Position numbers and translations under genes: made by a program. Under the pieces are notes generated by a model that did no database searches, was not told the DNA's origin, and saw only the letters and a program-made list of their open reading frames with translations. A DNA stretch of 64,000 nucleotides from Devosia sp. (lineage in GTDB: Bacteria > Pseudomonadota > Alphaproteobacteria > Rhizobiales > Devosiaceae): positions 1,117,010 through 1,181,009 of the forward strand of contig CP051235.1 of assembly GCA_017794705.1 (NCBI GenBank), in the 5' to 3' direction. Within the stretch, counting starts at the first letter, position 1. Each line of letters begins with the position of its first letter. Shown one piece after another: positions 37,473 through 47,466 of this stretch.

Positions 37473-38324
37473 CTACCACGCAAGTTCGGGCATGTGACCG
37501 ACTAGGTGCGCGCCACTGGGGGCGATGAGGCGGGTGACCAGTTCATCAGCGCCTTCGCCTGCCGCCTCGATTTCGGCGGCGTGGACCGAACCGGTGATGA
37601 ACAGGAAATGGACGCCCTGCCCGGCCGCACCGTGGGCGTCGGTGTGAACGGCGTCGCCGATGGCCAGCATGCGGTCGCGGGGGGCGTCGGTACCGAGCAG
37701 GCGAAGGGCCTCCTCGTAGATGGGCGCATAGGGCTTGCCGGCCATCAAGACCGTGCCGCCCATTTGCTCGTAGCGCTCGGCAAGCGAACCGCCGCAGATG
37801 ATCATCTGGTCACCGATTTCGACCACCTTGTCGGGATTGGCGCAGATGAGTGGCAGGTCGCGGCTGAGCCAGAACTGCAGCCTTTCGTCATAATCGGAGA
37901 GTTTTTCGTGGGTGCGGTCATCGAGGTCGGTGACGACCACCGCTGTCGCATCCGCCGCATCGCCGCGGGTGACATTGATGCCATCGTACAGCGGCAGATC
38001 ATGTTCCGGGCCGACATTGTGGACCGTGCCGCCTTCATGCTGGCGGATCAGGGTGCGGGTGACATCGCCGGAACTGACAATCACATCATAGGCGTCGCGC
38101 ACCACCTGCAACCGGTCGAGCATCTGGATGATCGGGCCGCGCGGGCGCGGGGCGTTGGTGACCAGTGCCACCTTGCCGCCGGACTGACGGTAGGTGACGA
38201 GCGCCTCAACGGCTTTTGGGTAGCGCTGCAGACCATTGTGCAGCACGCCCCAGATGTCGCAGAGCAAAACGTCGTAGTTTTCAGCAATGGCGGACAGGCC
38301 GGACAGGGCCGGTTGGTGGGTCAT
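37473..38324 (-). CDS. HAD-superfamily class IIA hydrolase (TIGR01459-like)
   Basis: The 283-residue protein has the HAD nucleophile motif DIWGVLHNG near residue 20, VALVTNAPRP for motif II, and GDAVHTDAHGAAGQGVHFLFITG for motif IV. It is an NagD/pNPPase-like phosphatase; the class is common in alphaproteobacteria next to ribF, and its substrate is unknown. ATG at 38324 is used instead of the longer frame that begins in a Pro-rich upstream region. It is 17 bp behind the TipF-like gene and ahead of ribF in the same direction. Confidence 0.94.
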   Translation of the reverse strand: MTHQPALSGLSAIAENYDVLLCDIWGVLHNGLQRYPKAVEALVTYRQSGGKVALVTNAPRPRGPIIQMLDRLQVVRDAYDVIVSSGDVTRTLIRQHEGGTVHNVGPEHDLPLYDGINVTRGDAADATAVVVTDLDDRTHEKLSDYDERLQFWLSRDLPLICANPDKVVEIGDQMIICGGSLAERYEQMGGTVLMAGKPYAPIYEEALRLLGTDAPRDRMLAIGDAVHTDAHGAAGQGVHFLFITGSVHAAEIEAAGEGADELVTRLIAPSGAHLVGHMPELAW

Positions 38325-38340
38325 CGATTGGTCCAAAGGT

Positions 38341-39609
38341 CTAGCGGCCGGCGGCCCGGGTCTGGGTGCGGGTGTCGCCACGCAACATCAGGTCGGGCCG
38401 GATGGGGCCGGGTTCGGAGATGTGCGGTCCCTGAACCAATCCAATGCCATCGTCAAGCAGGGTGAGGATCTGCGGTTCGCTGGTGACGTTGGTAACGATC
38501 AGTTCGATCTCGAACCGGTTCACATAGGCGGCAATGTCGGCGGTGTGAAAATCGGTGTAGCTGGCCGGGTTGTCGATGAAGCGGCGCGCATCGACACGAA
38601 CCGAGCGGACCCCGGCGGCGGCAAGGTTGGTATAGTTGAGGCGCAAAGAGCGCACCCTGTTCAGCGAAAAGCCCGCCTTGCAGTCAACGATCGTCTCGAT
38701 TGCCGACGCGTGGGTTTCCAGCAGGCCGGACCAGGCGGTTTCGGCCATGCGGAAACACAACAGGTCGCAGATCACCTCGTTGGTCTCCAACTGCGATTGC
38801 AGCCGGGCGAAGGATTTCTCGTCGGTGACGGTGGCAGCCGAAAGCGGCAGGTAGAAGCGGGACGGTTGTCCGGCGGTGCGGGAGCGGCGGGCAATGGCGA
38901 TGGCTTCGCTCAAGGAACTCAATTCGATATGGCGGATCAGATCCTCGCCGCCCTTGCGCGGCCAGAAGTCGGCGCTATCCGCCAATTCGCCATCTTCCAG
39001 CATCAGCCGGGGCAACAGGTCGTAGCCGTGCGTGCGGCGCTGAGGCAGCGTGACGATCGGCTGGACATGATGGGTCAGCCGGTCCTCCTCCAGGGCCTGG
39101 CGGAGCATTTCGAGCGGGATGACCGGTTCTTCCTCCTCCGCGGTCTGGGTGGCCGCAGGCTGGGCGCTCTTTTCCTCGGCAGGTGCGGTAGCGCGGCCGG
39201 ATTTGGCGCTGGCCTCCTCGAGATCGGAAACAGCCTCTGCAAGTTGCCGCACAACGGTGCCGAGCACGGAGACGTCGGCCTCGAGCACTTCCAGGCGCCG
39301 ATCGGGTTCGACGTCCTCCAGCTGGTTGAGACGGGCATTCAGGGCCTGGCCGGCCTGGGCATCGGTCGACAAAAGCCGCGACAGGTCCTGCACGCTGCGC
39401 TGCAGCCGGGCTTCGGCGCGCATGCGCAGGGTGCGTTCCAGCGCGAACAGCGCGAAGGCCACGCCAATGAGCGCCGCCAGCACCGATTCAATCGGCGTGA
39501 AGGTGAGACCAAAGAAGGTGGCGACGCCGATGGCCACGCCCACCAAAGCAATAAACAGATAGATCAAACCCTGCACTGACGATCCCGGCACGCTGAAGGA
39601 GACTCGCAA
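38341..39609 (-). CDS. Membrane-anchored degenerate EAL protein, TipF-like
   Basis: The layout is two N-terminal helices (about residues 13-33 and 43-58), a coiled coil (60-135), an acidic Ala/Glu/Pro linker (135-162) and a C-terminal EAL domain (164-410). Each active-site motif is altered: EAL reads DLL, the EVTE block reads FRMAETAW, DDFG reads DCKAGFSLNRV and AEGVE reads TNVTSE. It therefore should not hydrolyse c-di-GMP. The architecture is that of Caulobacter TipF, a polar c-di-GMP receptor for flagellum placement. Orthology is inference. Divergent from the NtrC-type gene, and co-directional with the HAD gene. Confidence 0.9.
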   Translation of the reverse strand: MRVSFSVPGSSVQGLIYLFIALVGVAIGVATFFGLTFTPIESVLAALIGVAFALFALERTLRMRAEARLQRSVQDLSRLLSTDAQAGQALNARLNQLEDVEPDRRLEVLEADVSVLGTVVRQLAEAVSDLEEASAKSGRATAPAEEKSAQPAATQTAEEEEPVIPLEMLRQALEEDRLTHHVQPIVTLPQRRTHGYDLLPRLMLEDGELADSADFWPRKGGEDLIRHIELSSLSEAIAIARRSRTAGQPSRFYLPLSAATVTDEKSFARLQSQLETNEVICDLLCFRMAETAWSGLLETHASAIETIVDCKAGFSLNRVRSLRLNYTNLAAAGVRSVRVDARRFIDNPASYTDFHTADIAAYVNRFEIELIVTNVTSEPQILTLLDDGIGLVQGPHISEPGPIRPDLMLRGDTRTQTRAAGR

Positions 39610-39763
39610 GGGTCTTCATATCATCGCTGGCACGGGGAATGAAGTTGCGTGGTCCGGATGCGGGGATTTTTGCAAACCGGTGGCGCTCAAACACTTTATT
39701 TACCCTGTTGCGGGAAAGTTGGGCGAACGCAGTTTTAGTTTGATCCGCCGGAGTCCATCCCGC

Positions 39764-41185
39764 ATGCAGCCTGCCCACCGGTCTGATTTTGCACCGCAAT
39801 TCCTGCTGGTCGAACGCGACCCCGCCTCGGCGCGGGTAATCGGCGACATGGTGGCAGGCCTGCCGGGCAAGCCGCGCGGCCTGGTGCACAAGCAAAATGG
39901 CAAGCAGAGCATCGAGGCGCTGCGCGGCGGTGATTTCGACGTGGTGCTGGCGGACGCGTCGAGCCTTTCCGATCTGTCCCCCTCCACCGAAGAAGCCATC
40001 GCGCGGATATCGCGTGTTGCGGGATCGGCGATCATCGTTGTGCTGTCGGATGCGGGTTCGGTATCGGCCGCCGTTGCTGCGATGCGGTCTGGCGCGCACG
40101 ATTATCTGGCCAAGCCCATTCATGCCGGGCAATTTGCGGCGCGGGTGTGCGAACTGGCGCACCGGCACGGTAACGCGCGGGCACTGACGGTGGATGGCCG
40201 TACGATACCGCAACCTGCGGATTTTGGCGGCTTCATCGGCGTGTCCGAACAGATGCAGGTGATCTACGAGCAGATCCGGCGCATCGCGCCCTCGCCTGCC
40301 CCGGTCTTCATCACCGGTGAGAGCGGAACCGGCAAGGAACTGTGCGCCGAGGCGCTGCACAGCCAGGGGCCGCGGGCCAATCGTCCGTTTGTGGCGATAA
40401 ACTGCGGAGCCATTCCAGGCGAACTGATGGAAAGCGCCATTTTTGGCGCCGCGCGCGGGTCATTCACCGGCGCTACCGAAGACCGCAAGGGCGCTGCCGA
40501 AACAGCGGACGGCGGCGTGTTGTTTCTCGACGAGATCGGCGAGATGGACATGGGGCTGCAGGCCAAGCTGTTGCGCTTTTTGCAGACCGGAACGGTGACC
40601 CGGGTCGGCGAGAACCATGCGCGGGCGGTGGATGTGCGGGTGATCTGCGCGACCAATCGCAATCCGATGCAACTGATCACCGAGCGGCGGTTCCGCGAGG
40701 ACCTGTTCTACCGTCTGCACGTGTTGCCTATTCACCTGCCGCCCCTGCGGCAGCGGGCGGCGGATATCCTGCCGTTGGCGCAGACATTCCTCAGCCGATA
40801 TGCGGCCGAAGAGGGCAAGGCGTTCACTGGCTTTTCGCAAGGCACGGCAGACCTGTTCGTTGCGCGGGAATGGCCGGGAAATGTGCGCCAGCTGCAGAAC
40901 CTGATCCGGCGGATCGTGGTGATGTTCGACGGCACCGAAATCACCGCCGACATGGTGGCCGCCGCAGACATTGAATCGCGTGGCCGACCTGCCCAGGCCC
41001 AGGTAACCCCGCTCAATTCCATCGAACCGATGTGGCGCCAGGAACGGCGGATCATCGAATCTGCGGTCAGCCGGTTCGGCGGCAATATCGCCCAGGCGGC
41101 GGCGGCGCTGGAAATCAGCCCGTCGACGATCTACCGCAAGCGGCAGGCCTGGGAAGAAATGGAAGAGCTCGCCGGCGCGGCATAA
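39764..41185 (+). CDS. Sigma-54-dependent response regulator (NtrC family)
   Basis: The 473-residue protein has a receiver domain (acidic VERDPASA, phospho-Asp in FDVVLADASS, Lys in YLAKPIHAG), an AAA+ domain (Walker A GESGTGKELCAE, Walker B LFLDEIGEM, the sigma-54 contact loop as GSFTGAT, and arginine fingers) and a Fis-type helix-turn-helix at the end (NIAQAAAALEISPSTIYRKRQAW). It should activate sigma-54 promoters after phosphorylation by an unlinked kinase. The loop reads GSFTGA rather than GAFTGA, a tolerated change. ATG at 39764 is used; an upstream frame to 39680 is open but lacks a clear site. Confidence 0.94.
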   Translation: MQPAHRSDFAPQFLLVERDPASARVIGDMVAGLPGKPRGLVHKQNGKQSIEALRGGDFDVVLADASSLSDLSPSTEEAIARISRVAGSAIIVVLSDAGSVSAAVAAMRSGAHDYLAKPIHAGQFAARVCELAHRHGNARALTVDGRTIPQPADFGGFIGVSEQMQVIYEQIRRIAPSPAPVFITGESGTGKELCAEALHSQGPRANRPFVAINCGAIPGELMESAIFGAARGSFTGATEDRKGAAETADGGVLFLDEIGEMDMGLQAKLLRFLQTGTVTRVGENHARAVDVRVICATNRNPMQLITERRFREDLFYRLHVLPIHLPPLRQRAADILPLAQTFLSRYAAEEGKAFTGFSQGTADLFVAREWPGNVRQLQNLIRRIVVMFDGTEITADMVAAADIESRGRPAQAQVTPLNSIEPMWRQERRIIESAVSRFGGNIAQAAAALEISPSTIYRKRQAWEEMEELAGAA

Positions 41186-41258
41186 GTTTTCTTGCTCGAC
41201 CGGCACGAACCGGGCACCGGGATTTTCAAAAAGTGCGATTGAATCTGCTCACGCGAAC

Positions 41259-41287
41259 TTGACTCGCGCGGGGGCCGTCCATATATC
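41259..41287 (+). promoter_or_regulatory. Promoter of groESL
   Basis: TTGACT (41259-41264) and TATATC (41282-41287) are separated by 17 bp, a strong sigma-70-type pair. The start CTTGAC with CCATAT nearby also fits the alphaproteobacterial RpoH pattern, so heat-shock sigma may use the same site. The expected start lies just before or within the CIRCE element. Confidence 0.8.
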
Positions 41288-41299
41288 CCCGCGTGGCTG

Positions 41300-41326
41300 T
41301 TAGCACTCTATCGTGGTGAGTGCTAA
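41300..41326 (+). promoter_or_regulatory. CIRCE operator (HrcA binding site)
   Basis: A perfect inverted repeat, TTAGCACTC (41300-41308), 9 bp, GAGTGCTAA (41318-41326), exactly matching the CIRCE consensus. It lies about 45 nt upstream of groES and directly after the -10 element, where HrcA repressor binding blocks transcription. Confidence 0.98.
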
Positions 41327-41371
41327 CGCGCATCGAATTCAACCCTTACTTGTTTCAGGCAAGGAGCAGAA

Positions 41372-43376
<2,005 letters not shown>

Positions 43377-43416
43377 GAAAGCCGTTCGCTCAGTCTCCCA
43401 GACTGATGAACATGAT

Positions 43417-43449
43417 GAGGGTGCCGGGAAACCGGCGCCCTCTTTTTTT
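43417..43449 (+). terminator. Intrinsic terminator of groESL
   Basis: An 11-bp stem (43417-43427 with 43432-43442, one G-T pair) closed by a GAAA loop is followed by seven T (43443-43449). It lies 40 nt after the groL stop. Confidence 0.95.
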
Positions 43450-43489
43450 GCCTGATTGCCAATTCCTACCGGGCTGATAGAGATTATGC

Positions 43490-43942
43490 ATGCTGTCGCA
43501 AAAAGCCCGCTATGCTCTCAATGCCGCGCTTTACCTGGCGCGCAAGAATGACTCCGCCTCGATTACGGCAATCGCAGCCGACCGCGAGATTCCGCGCAAA
43601 TTTCTCGAGCAGATCATGCTGCAGATGAAGGCAGCGGGCCTGGTGCGCAGCAGACGCGGGCCGACCGGCGGTTATTACCTTGCCAGTGCACCCGAAACCA
43701 TCACCTTCGCGGCCGTGCTCAGATGCATCGACGGCCCGCTGGCGCTGGCGCCGTGTGCGAGTTTTACGGCCTACGAACCCTGTTCAAGCTGCAAATCCGT
43801 CACGAGCTGCGAAATCCGGCCGATGCTTCTGGCCGTGCGTGACACGACGGTGCTCTTGCTGGAAGGCATCAGCCTCGCCGCAGCGGTGGCCGAGCCGCCG
43901 TCCATGCTTTCCGAAGAAAAGCGGGCTGGCGGATCGGCCTGA
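43490..43942 (+). CDS. Rrf2 family transcriptional regulator with cysteine cluster
   Basis: The 150-residue protein has the Rrf2 winged helix (KARYALNAALYLARKN, ITAIAADREIPRKFLEQIMLQMKAAGLVRSRRGPTGGYYLA). The C-terminal half holds a Cys cluster, one in LAPCASF and further ones in EPCSSCKSVTSCE, that could carry an iron-sulfur cluster or sense thiols as in IscR, RirA or CymR-type regulators. The adjacent transporter of the TSUP (sulfite/sulfoacetate) family suggests a sulfur-linked signal (inference). The 101-bp gap to that transporter is AT-rich. Confidence 0.9.
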   Translation: MLSQKARYALNAALYLARKNDSASITAIAADREIPRKFLEQIMLQMKAAGLVRSRRGPTGGYYLASAPETITFAAVLRCIDGPLALAPCASFTAYEPCSSCKSVTSCEIRPMLLAVRDTTVLLLEGISLAAAVAEPPSMLSEEKRAGGSA

Positions 43943-43969
43943 GACGGAGCGGCAGCCGTCTCAAAAAAT

Positions 43970-44014
43970 ATATCCTATAATCCCTATCTTTTTTGTAGTC
44001 TTTAGATATCCTGT
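43970..44014 (+). promoter_or_regulatory. AT-rich promoter/operator region before the TSUP gene
   Basis: Two copies of ATATCCT(A/G)T (43970-43978 and 44006-44014) are spaced 36 bp apart and flank a TATAAT hexamer (43976-43981) and a run of T. This is the only strongly AT-rich stretch nearby and is a candidate binding site for the Rrf2 regulator upstream. The -35 element is not clear. Confidence 0.4.
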
Positions 44015-44043
44015 TGCCGGTAGCGTGATGACAGGAGCCCAAC

Positions 44044-44820
44044 ATGGGTATGGATTTCGCGTTGTTTGCCGCCGTCGGTTTCCTGGCACAGCTTGTTGAT
44101 GGCGCGCTGGGGATGGCCTACGGGGTTATCTCTTCCTCCGTGCTTTTGTCATTTGGCGTCACACCGGCCGCTGCCTCGGCCAGCGTGCATGCCGCGGAAG
44201 TGTTCACCACCGCGGCGTCGGCCGGGTCTCACCTTTACAACCGGAACATCAACTGGAAGCTTTTGTTCGTACTGGCCCCGGCGGGCATCATCGGCGGCGT
44301 GACGGGCACCTACATCCTGACCTCGTTCGAGGGCAGCGTGCTCAAGCCGGTCGTGACCCTCTATCTCGGCTGCATGGGGCTTTACATCCTTTATCGCGGG
44401 TTCGTGGGCCTGCGGCCGGCGCAGCCGCACAGAAGCCCGTTTGTCGCCATTCTGGGCGGCACCGGCGGCTTCATGGACGCCGCGGGTGGCGGTGGATGGG
44501 GACCGGTCGTCACCACCGGGCTGATTGGTGCCGGTGGCGCACCGCGCGAGGTGATCGGGACGGTCAACACAACCGAATTCTTCCTGACCGTCGCGGTTTC
44601 CGCGGCGTTTCTCGCGGCCATGCTTACCGGGCACTGGTCGGAGGCGAATGGGCTCGATCAGCATCTCTGGTCCGTCGCGGGCCTGATCGCCGGCGGCATC
44701 GTGGCCGCGCCGCTGGCCGGGTTCGTGGTGCGGATCATTCCTGCGCGAACGCTGATGTTCGCGGTGGGCACATTGATCAGCGCACTGGCCATCTACCAGA
44801 CCGTACAATTGCTGGGGTGA
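44044..44820 (+). CDS. TSUP (TauE/SafE/YfcA) family membrane transporter
   Basis: The 258-residue protein has about eight helices with the two-fold repeat of the family: VGFLAQLVDGALGMAYGVISSS near the start and AILGGTGGFMDAAGGGGWGPVVTTGL in the middle. The TSUP family moves sulfite, sulfoacetate, taurine-derived or other organic sulfur compounds, usually outwards. AGGAG lies 7 nt before ATG at 44044. It follows an Rrf2 regulator, which may control it. Confidence 0.93.
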   Translation: MGMDFALFAAVGFLAQLVDGALGMAYGVISSSVLLSFGVTPAAASASVHAAEVFTTAASAGSHLYNRNINWKLLFVLAPAGIIGGVTGTYILTSFEGSVLKPVVTLYLGCMGLYILYRGFVGLRPAQPHRSPFVAILGGTGGFMDAAGGGGWGPVVTTGLIGAGGAPREVIGTVNTTEFFLTVAVSAAFLAAMLTGHWSEANGLDQHLWSVAGLIAGGIVAAPLAGFVVRIIPARTLMFAVGTLISALAIYQTVQLLG

Positions 44821-44908
44821 CCGGCCCGGGATCGCGGCAACCGGCCGCCACCCTTTTTTGGTCCCAATCGCGGCTCAGCTTCGGGCAGAGTTGCTCGGGA
44901 GATGGCGC

Positions 44909-45409
44909 ATGACACGGTCGGTCTGGATGCTGGCGTTGATCTTTTTCGCGGCTACGCCTGTGCTCGCCGATGACGGCAATGCCTATCTCGATGACAGAAG
45001 CACTGCCGTTTCGCTGCTCCAGTCCTACTACAACGCCATCAACAGGCATGAGTATGCCCGGGCATGGTCGTACTGGGATGGGCACGCACCCAACCCCGAC
45101 TATCAGGATTTCGTCGACGGGTTCGCTCAAACCGAGCATGTGACACTGTTCACGGGCGAGGAAATGTCGGAAGGCGCGGCGGGAAGCAGCTTCCATTCCG
45201 TCGCCATTTCGATCGAGGCGCTGCAAGTGGATGGAACGCTTCAGGCCTATGCCGGTTGCGTGACCCTGCGTCTGGCGCAGCCCGCCATTCAGGAGCCGCC
45301 GTTTCGTGGGTTGCATATCGAGGGTGCCCAACTGAGGTCCATTGAAGGGCCGGCAGAAGCGAATGTGCCGGAGACCTGCATGGAAATGCAGGACCTAGAC
45401 CCCGAATAG
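44909..45409 (+). CDS. Secreted protein of unknown function
   Basis: From ATG at 44909 (GGGAG 8 nt upstream) the 166-residue product has a signal peptide (MTRSVWMLALIFFAATPVLA). The mature part has AVSLLQSYYNAINRHEYARAW and SYWDGHAP, reminiscent of an NTF2-like/SnoaL fold, and two cysteines (AGCVTLRL, PETCMEM). No family recognised. Its 3' end overlaps the convergent second TSUP gene by 15 nt. The gap after the first TSUP gene is short, so co-transcription with it is possible. Confidence 0.8.
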   Translation: MTRSVWMLALIFFAATPVLADDGNAYLDDRSTAVSLLQSYYNAINRHEYARAWSYWDGHAPNPDYQDFVDGFAQTEHVTLFTGEEMSEGAAGSSFHSVAISIEALQVDGTLQAYAGCVTLRLAQPAIQEPPFRGLHIEGAQLRSIEGPAEANVPETCMEMQDLDPE

Positions 45410-46144
45410 AAGACGCAGCGCCAGGATCACAGAGACGAGGACCACTACCGGCTTGATGAACCTGGCACCAAAGCGAATGCCGGTGACGGCGCCGAGGTAG
45501 CCGCCGGCCAGTTGGCCGAGCCCCATGGCGATGGCGGCGGACCAGATCACATCGCCTGCCGGAATGAACAGGGCCAGCGCGGCCAGGTTTGAAGTGCAAT
45601 TGAGCACCTTGGTGTGGGCGGTGGCGCGGGTGATGCCGAGGCCAAACAGGGCGATGAAGCAAATGGTGAAGAAGCTGCCGGTGCCCGGGCCGAATATGCC
45701 GTCATAGTAGCCGATGGCGAAACCGATCAGCGGCGCAAAGACCGGAATTGACAGGCGCGCGACACGGTTGTCGTCGGACAGGCGCGGAGCAAGCAACATA
45801 TAGCCGGCGACCAAAATCAGTGCGATAGGCACGATGGTGTTGAGCGCGCTGGTGTCGATGGATTTGACCGTCCAGGCGCCGAGGAACGAGCCGGCAAAGG
45901 TCAGCGCCACCGCCAACCCGATGCGGGGCAGATCGACGAAACCTTTCCGCCAGTAAGTGAAGGCGGCCATGCCGGTGCCGATGGAGCCCTGCAGCTTGTT
46001 GGTGGCCAGCGCCGCGATGGGCGGCATGCCGGTCGAGAGCAGCGCGGGCAGCGCCAGAAGCCCGCCGCCGCCCGCCACCGCATCGACAAATCCGGCGATC
46101 AGGCCGACAACGGCGAGCGCCGCAAGGATCCACAGGTCGAGCAA
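45395..46144 (-). CDS. TSUP (YfcA-like) family membrane transporter
   Basis: The 249-residue protein has the repeat motifs AGFVDAVAGGGGLLALPALL and FAIGYYDGIFGPGTGSFF and eight helices. It belongs to the YfcA branch and differs clearly from the TSUP protein at 44044, so the two are paralogues and not a recent tandem duplication. Substrate unknown. It ends the leftward unit that begins with the his genes, 6 nt after the glycosyltransferase. Confidence 0.94.
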   Translation of the reverse strand: MLDLWILAALAVVGLIAGFVDAVAGGGGLLALPALLSTGMPPIAALATNKLQGSIGTGMAAFTYWRKGFVDLPRIGLAVALTFAGSFLGAWTVKSIDTSALNTIVPIALILVAGYMLLAPRLSDDNRVARLSIPVFAPLIGFAIGYYDGIFGPGTGSFFTICFIALFGLGITRATAHTKVLNCTSNLAALALFIPAGDVIWSAAIAMGLGQLAGGYLGAVTGIRFGARFIKPVVVLVSVILALRLLFGV

Positions 46145-46150
46145 TTGGCT

Positions 46151-47377
46151 CTAGTCCCCGGCGCGGCGGTCAACGCCGGAAGGCCCCTCAACAGGCGGGG
46201 CGTCGGTGAGGCGCCGTTCGTAGAAGGGGATGTTGATCATCGAGGACAGAAAGCCGGTCATCATCATCTGCAACCCGGCGACCAGCGCGGTCATGGATGT
46301 GATCATGGGGCGCATCATGTCTGAATAGGTGAGCCCGCCAAAGCCGGTCTCCGCCCATTGCGCGACCGACCAGAACAGGCCGGTGACGCCGCCCGCCATC
46401 AGGACGATGGCAACCAGAAGAATGCGCTCGAGCGACAGGAGTTCGAGCATGGCCCCGAACCTTTCCGAACGCGGAATGAAGCCGTAGCGGGTGGCGAAAT
46501 TGCGCCCGATCAATGCGAAGGAAACGGCCTGCAGGCCCAGCAACACGCACATCGCCGCCACCAGCAACGTGTGAATATCGAGTTCAATCTGCGGGGTCAC
46601 CTGCACGGGGCCGGGCAGCAGAATGGAGGTGCCGAAGATGCCGATCACCAGCAGGGCGATGCCGGGATAGAGAAACAGCCAGCGCGGGGAGAACAGCAGC
46701 AGGAACCGCAGGTGCCGCCAGCCGTCGCGGAAGGAGCGCAGGTGCGGCGGACGCGAGCGGCCATCCTTTGACAAGGTCGTTGGCACTTCGGCGACCTTGA
46801 GCCCGCTCAGAGTGGATTTGACCACCATTTCGGAAGCGAATTCCATGCCGGTGGTCCTGAGATTGAGTCCCAGGATCGCCTGACGGTCAAAACCGCGCAA
46901 CCCGCAGTGAAAATCGCGGATCGGGGTCTTGAAGAACAAACGGCCGGCGAAGGACAGCACCGGGTTGCCGAGATATTTGTGCAGCGGCGGCATGGCGCCG
47001 GGTGCGATGCCGCCGGCAAAACGGTTGCCCATGACCAGCTGGTTACCGGCGCGCAGAGCTTCGACGAACTTGTCCAGCGCCGAGAAATCGTAGGAATCGT
47101 CGGCATCGCCCATGATGACATATTTGCCGCGGGCGGCGGCGATACCGCCGGAGAGCGCCGCGCCGTAGCCCTTCACGTCGATATCGACAACGCGGGCGCC
47201 GTGGTCCTTCGCGATCTGTTGCGACCCGTCGGTCGAGCCATTGTCGGCGATCAGCACTTCGCCGGACACCCCGGAACGCTTGAGATAGTCCTGGGCCTTG
47301 TCGATGCAGGTCGCAAGCGTCTCGGCCTCGTTCAGACAAGGCATCAGAATGGTCAGTTCGGGCTTTTTGGACGGCAT
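46151..47377 (-). CDS. GT2 family membrane glycosyltransferase (dolichyl/undecaprenyl-phosphate sugar type)
   Basis: The N-terminal GT-A domain has LTILMPCLNEAETLATCI, IADNGSTDGSQ, and the DXD-like MGDADDSYDF with a later FHCGLRGFDR. After about residue 240 come membrane helices (LLFSPRWLFLYPGIALLVIG, LVAAMCVLLGLQAVSFALI, ILLVAIVLMAGGVTGLFW and one more). It resembles dolichol-phosphate mannosyltransferase-like enzymes that load a sugar onto a polyprenyl phosphate, so a role in envelope glycan is likely. ATG at 47377 (MPSKKPELTI) gives 408 residues; the longer frame to 47446 has no signal. Confidence 0.93.
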   Translation of the reverse strand: MPSKKPELTILMPCLNEAETLATCIDKAQDYLKRSGVSGEVLIADNGSTDGSQQIAKDHGARVVDIDVKGYGAALSGGIAAARGKYVIMGDADDSYDFSALDKFVEALRAGNQLVMGNRFAGGIAPGAMPPLHKYLGNPVLSFAGRLFFKTPIRDFHCGLRGFDRQAILGLNLRTTGMEFASEMVVKSTLSGLKVAEVPTTLSKDGRSRPPHLRSFRDGWRHLRFLLLFSPRWLFLYPGIALLVIGIFGTSILLPGPVQVTPQIELDIHTLLVAAMCVLLGLQAVSFALIGRNFATRYGFIPRSERFGAMLELLSLERILLVAIVLMAGGVTGLFWSVAQWAETGFGGLTYSDMMRPMITSMTALVAGLQMMMTGFLSSMINIPFYERRLTDAPPVEGPSGVDRRAGD

Positions 47378-47466
47378 GTGTTCTGGAATTGCCCCGGTTG
47401 GCGACGGACCCCCTCTGTCGCTTTCAGCCTTATAGCTTGACCACACCGATTCGGCACGTGGCCGGA

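Noticed and set aside
44820..44880. Possible terminator after the TSUP gene with a run of T
   Set aside because: The best stem is only about 5 bp, so support is too weak to list.
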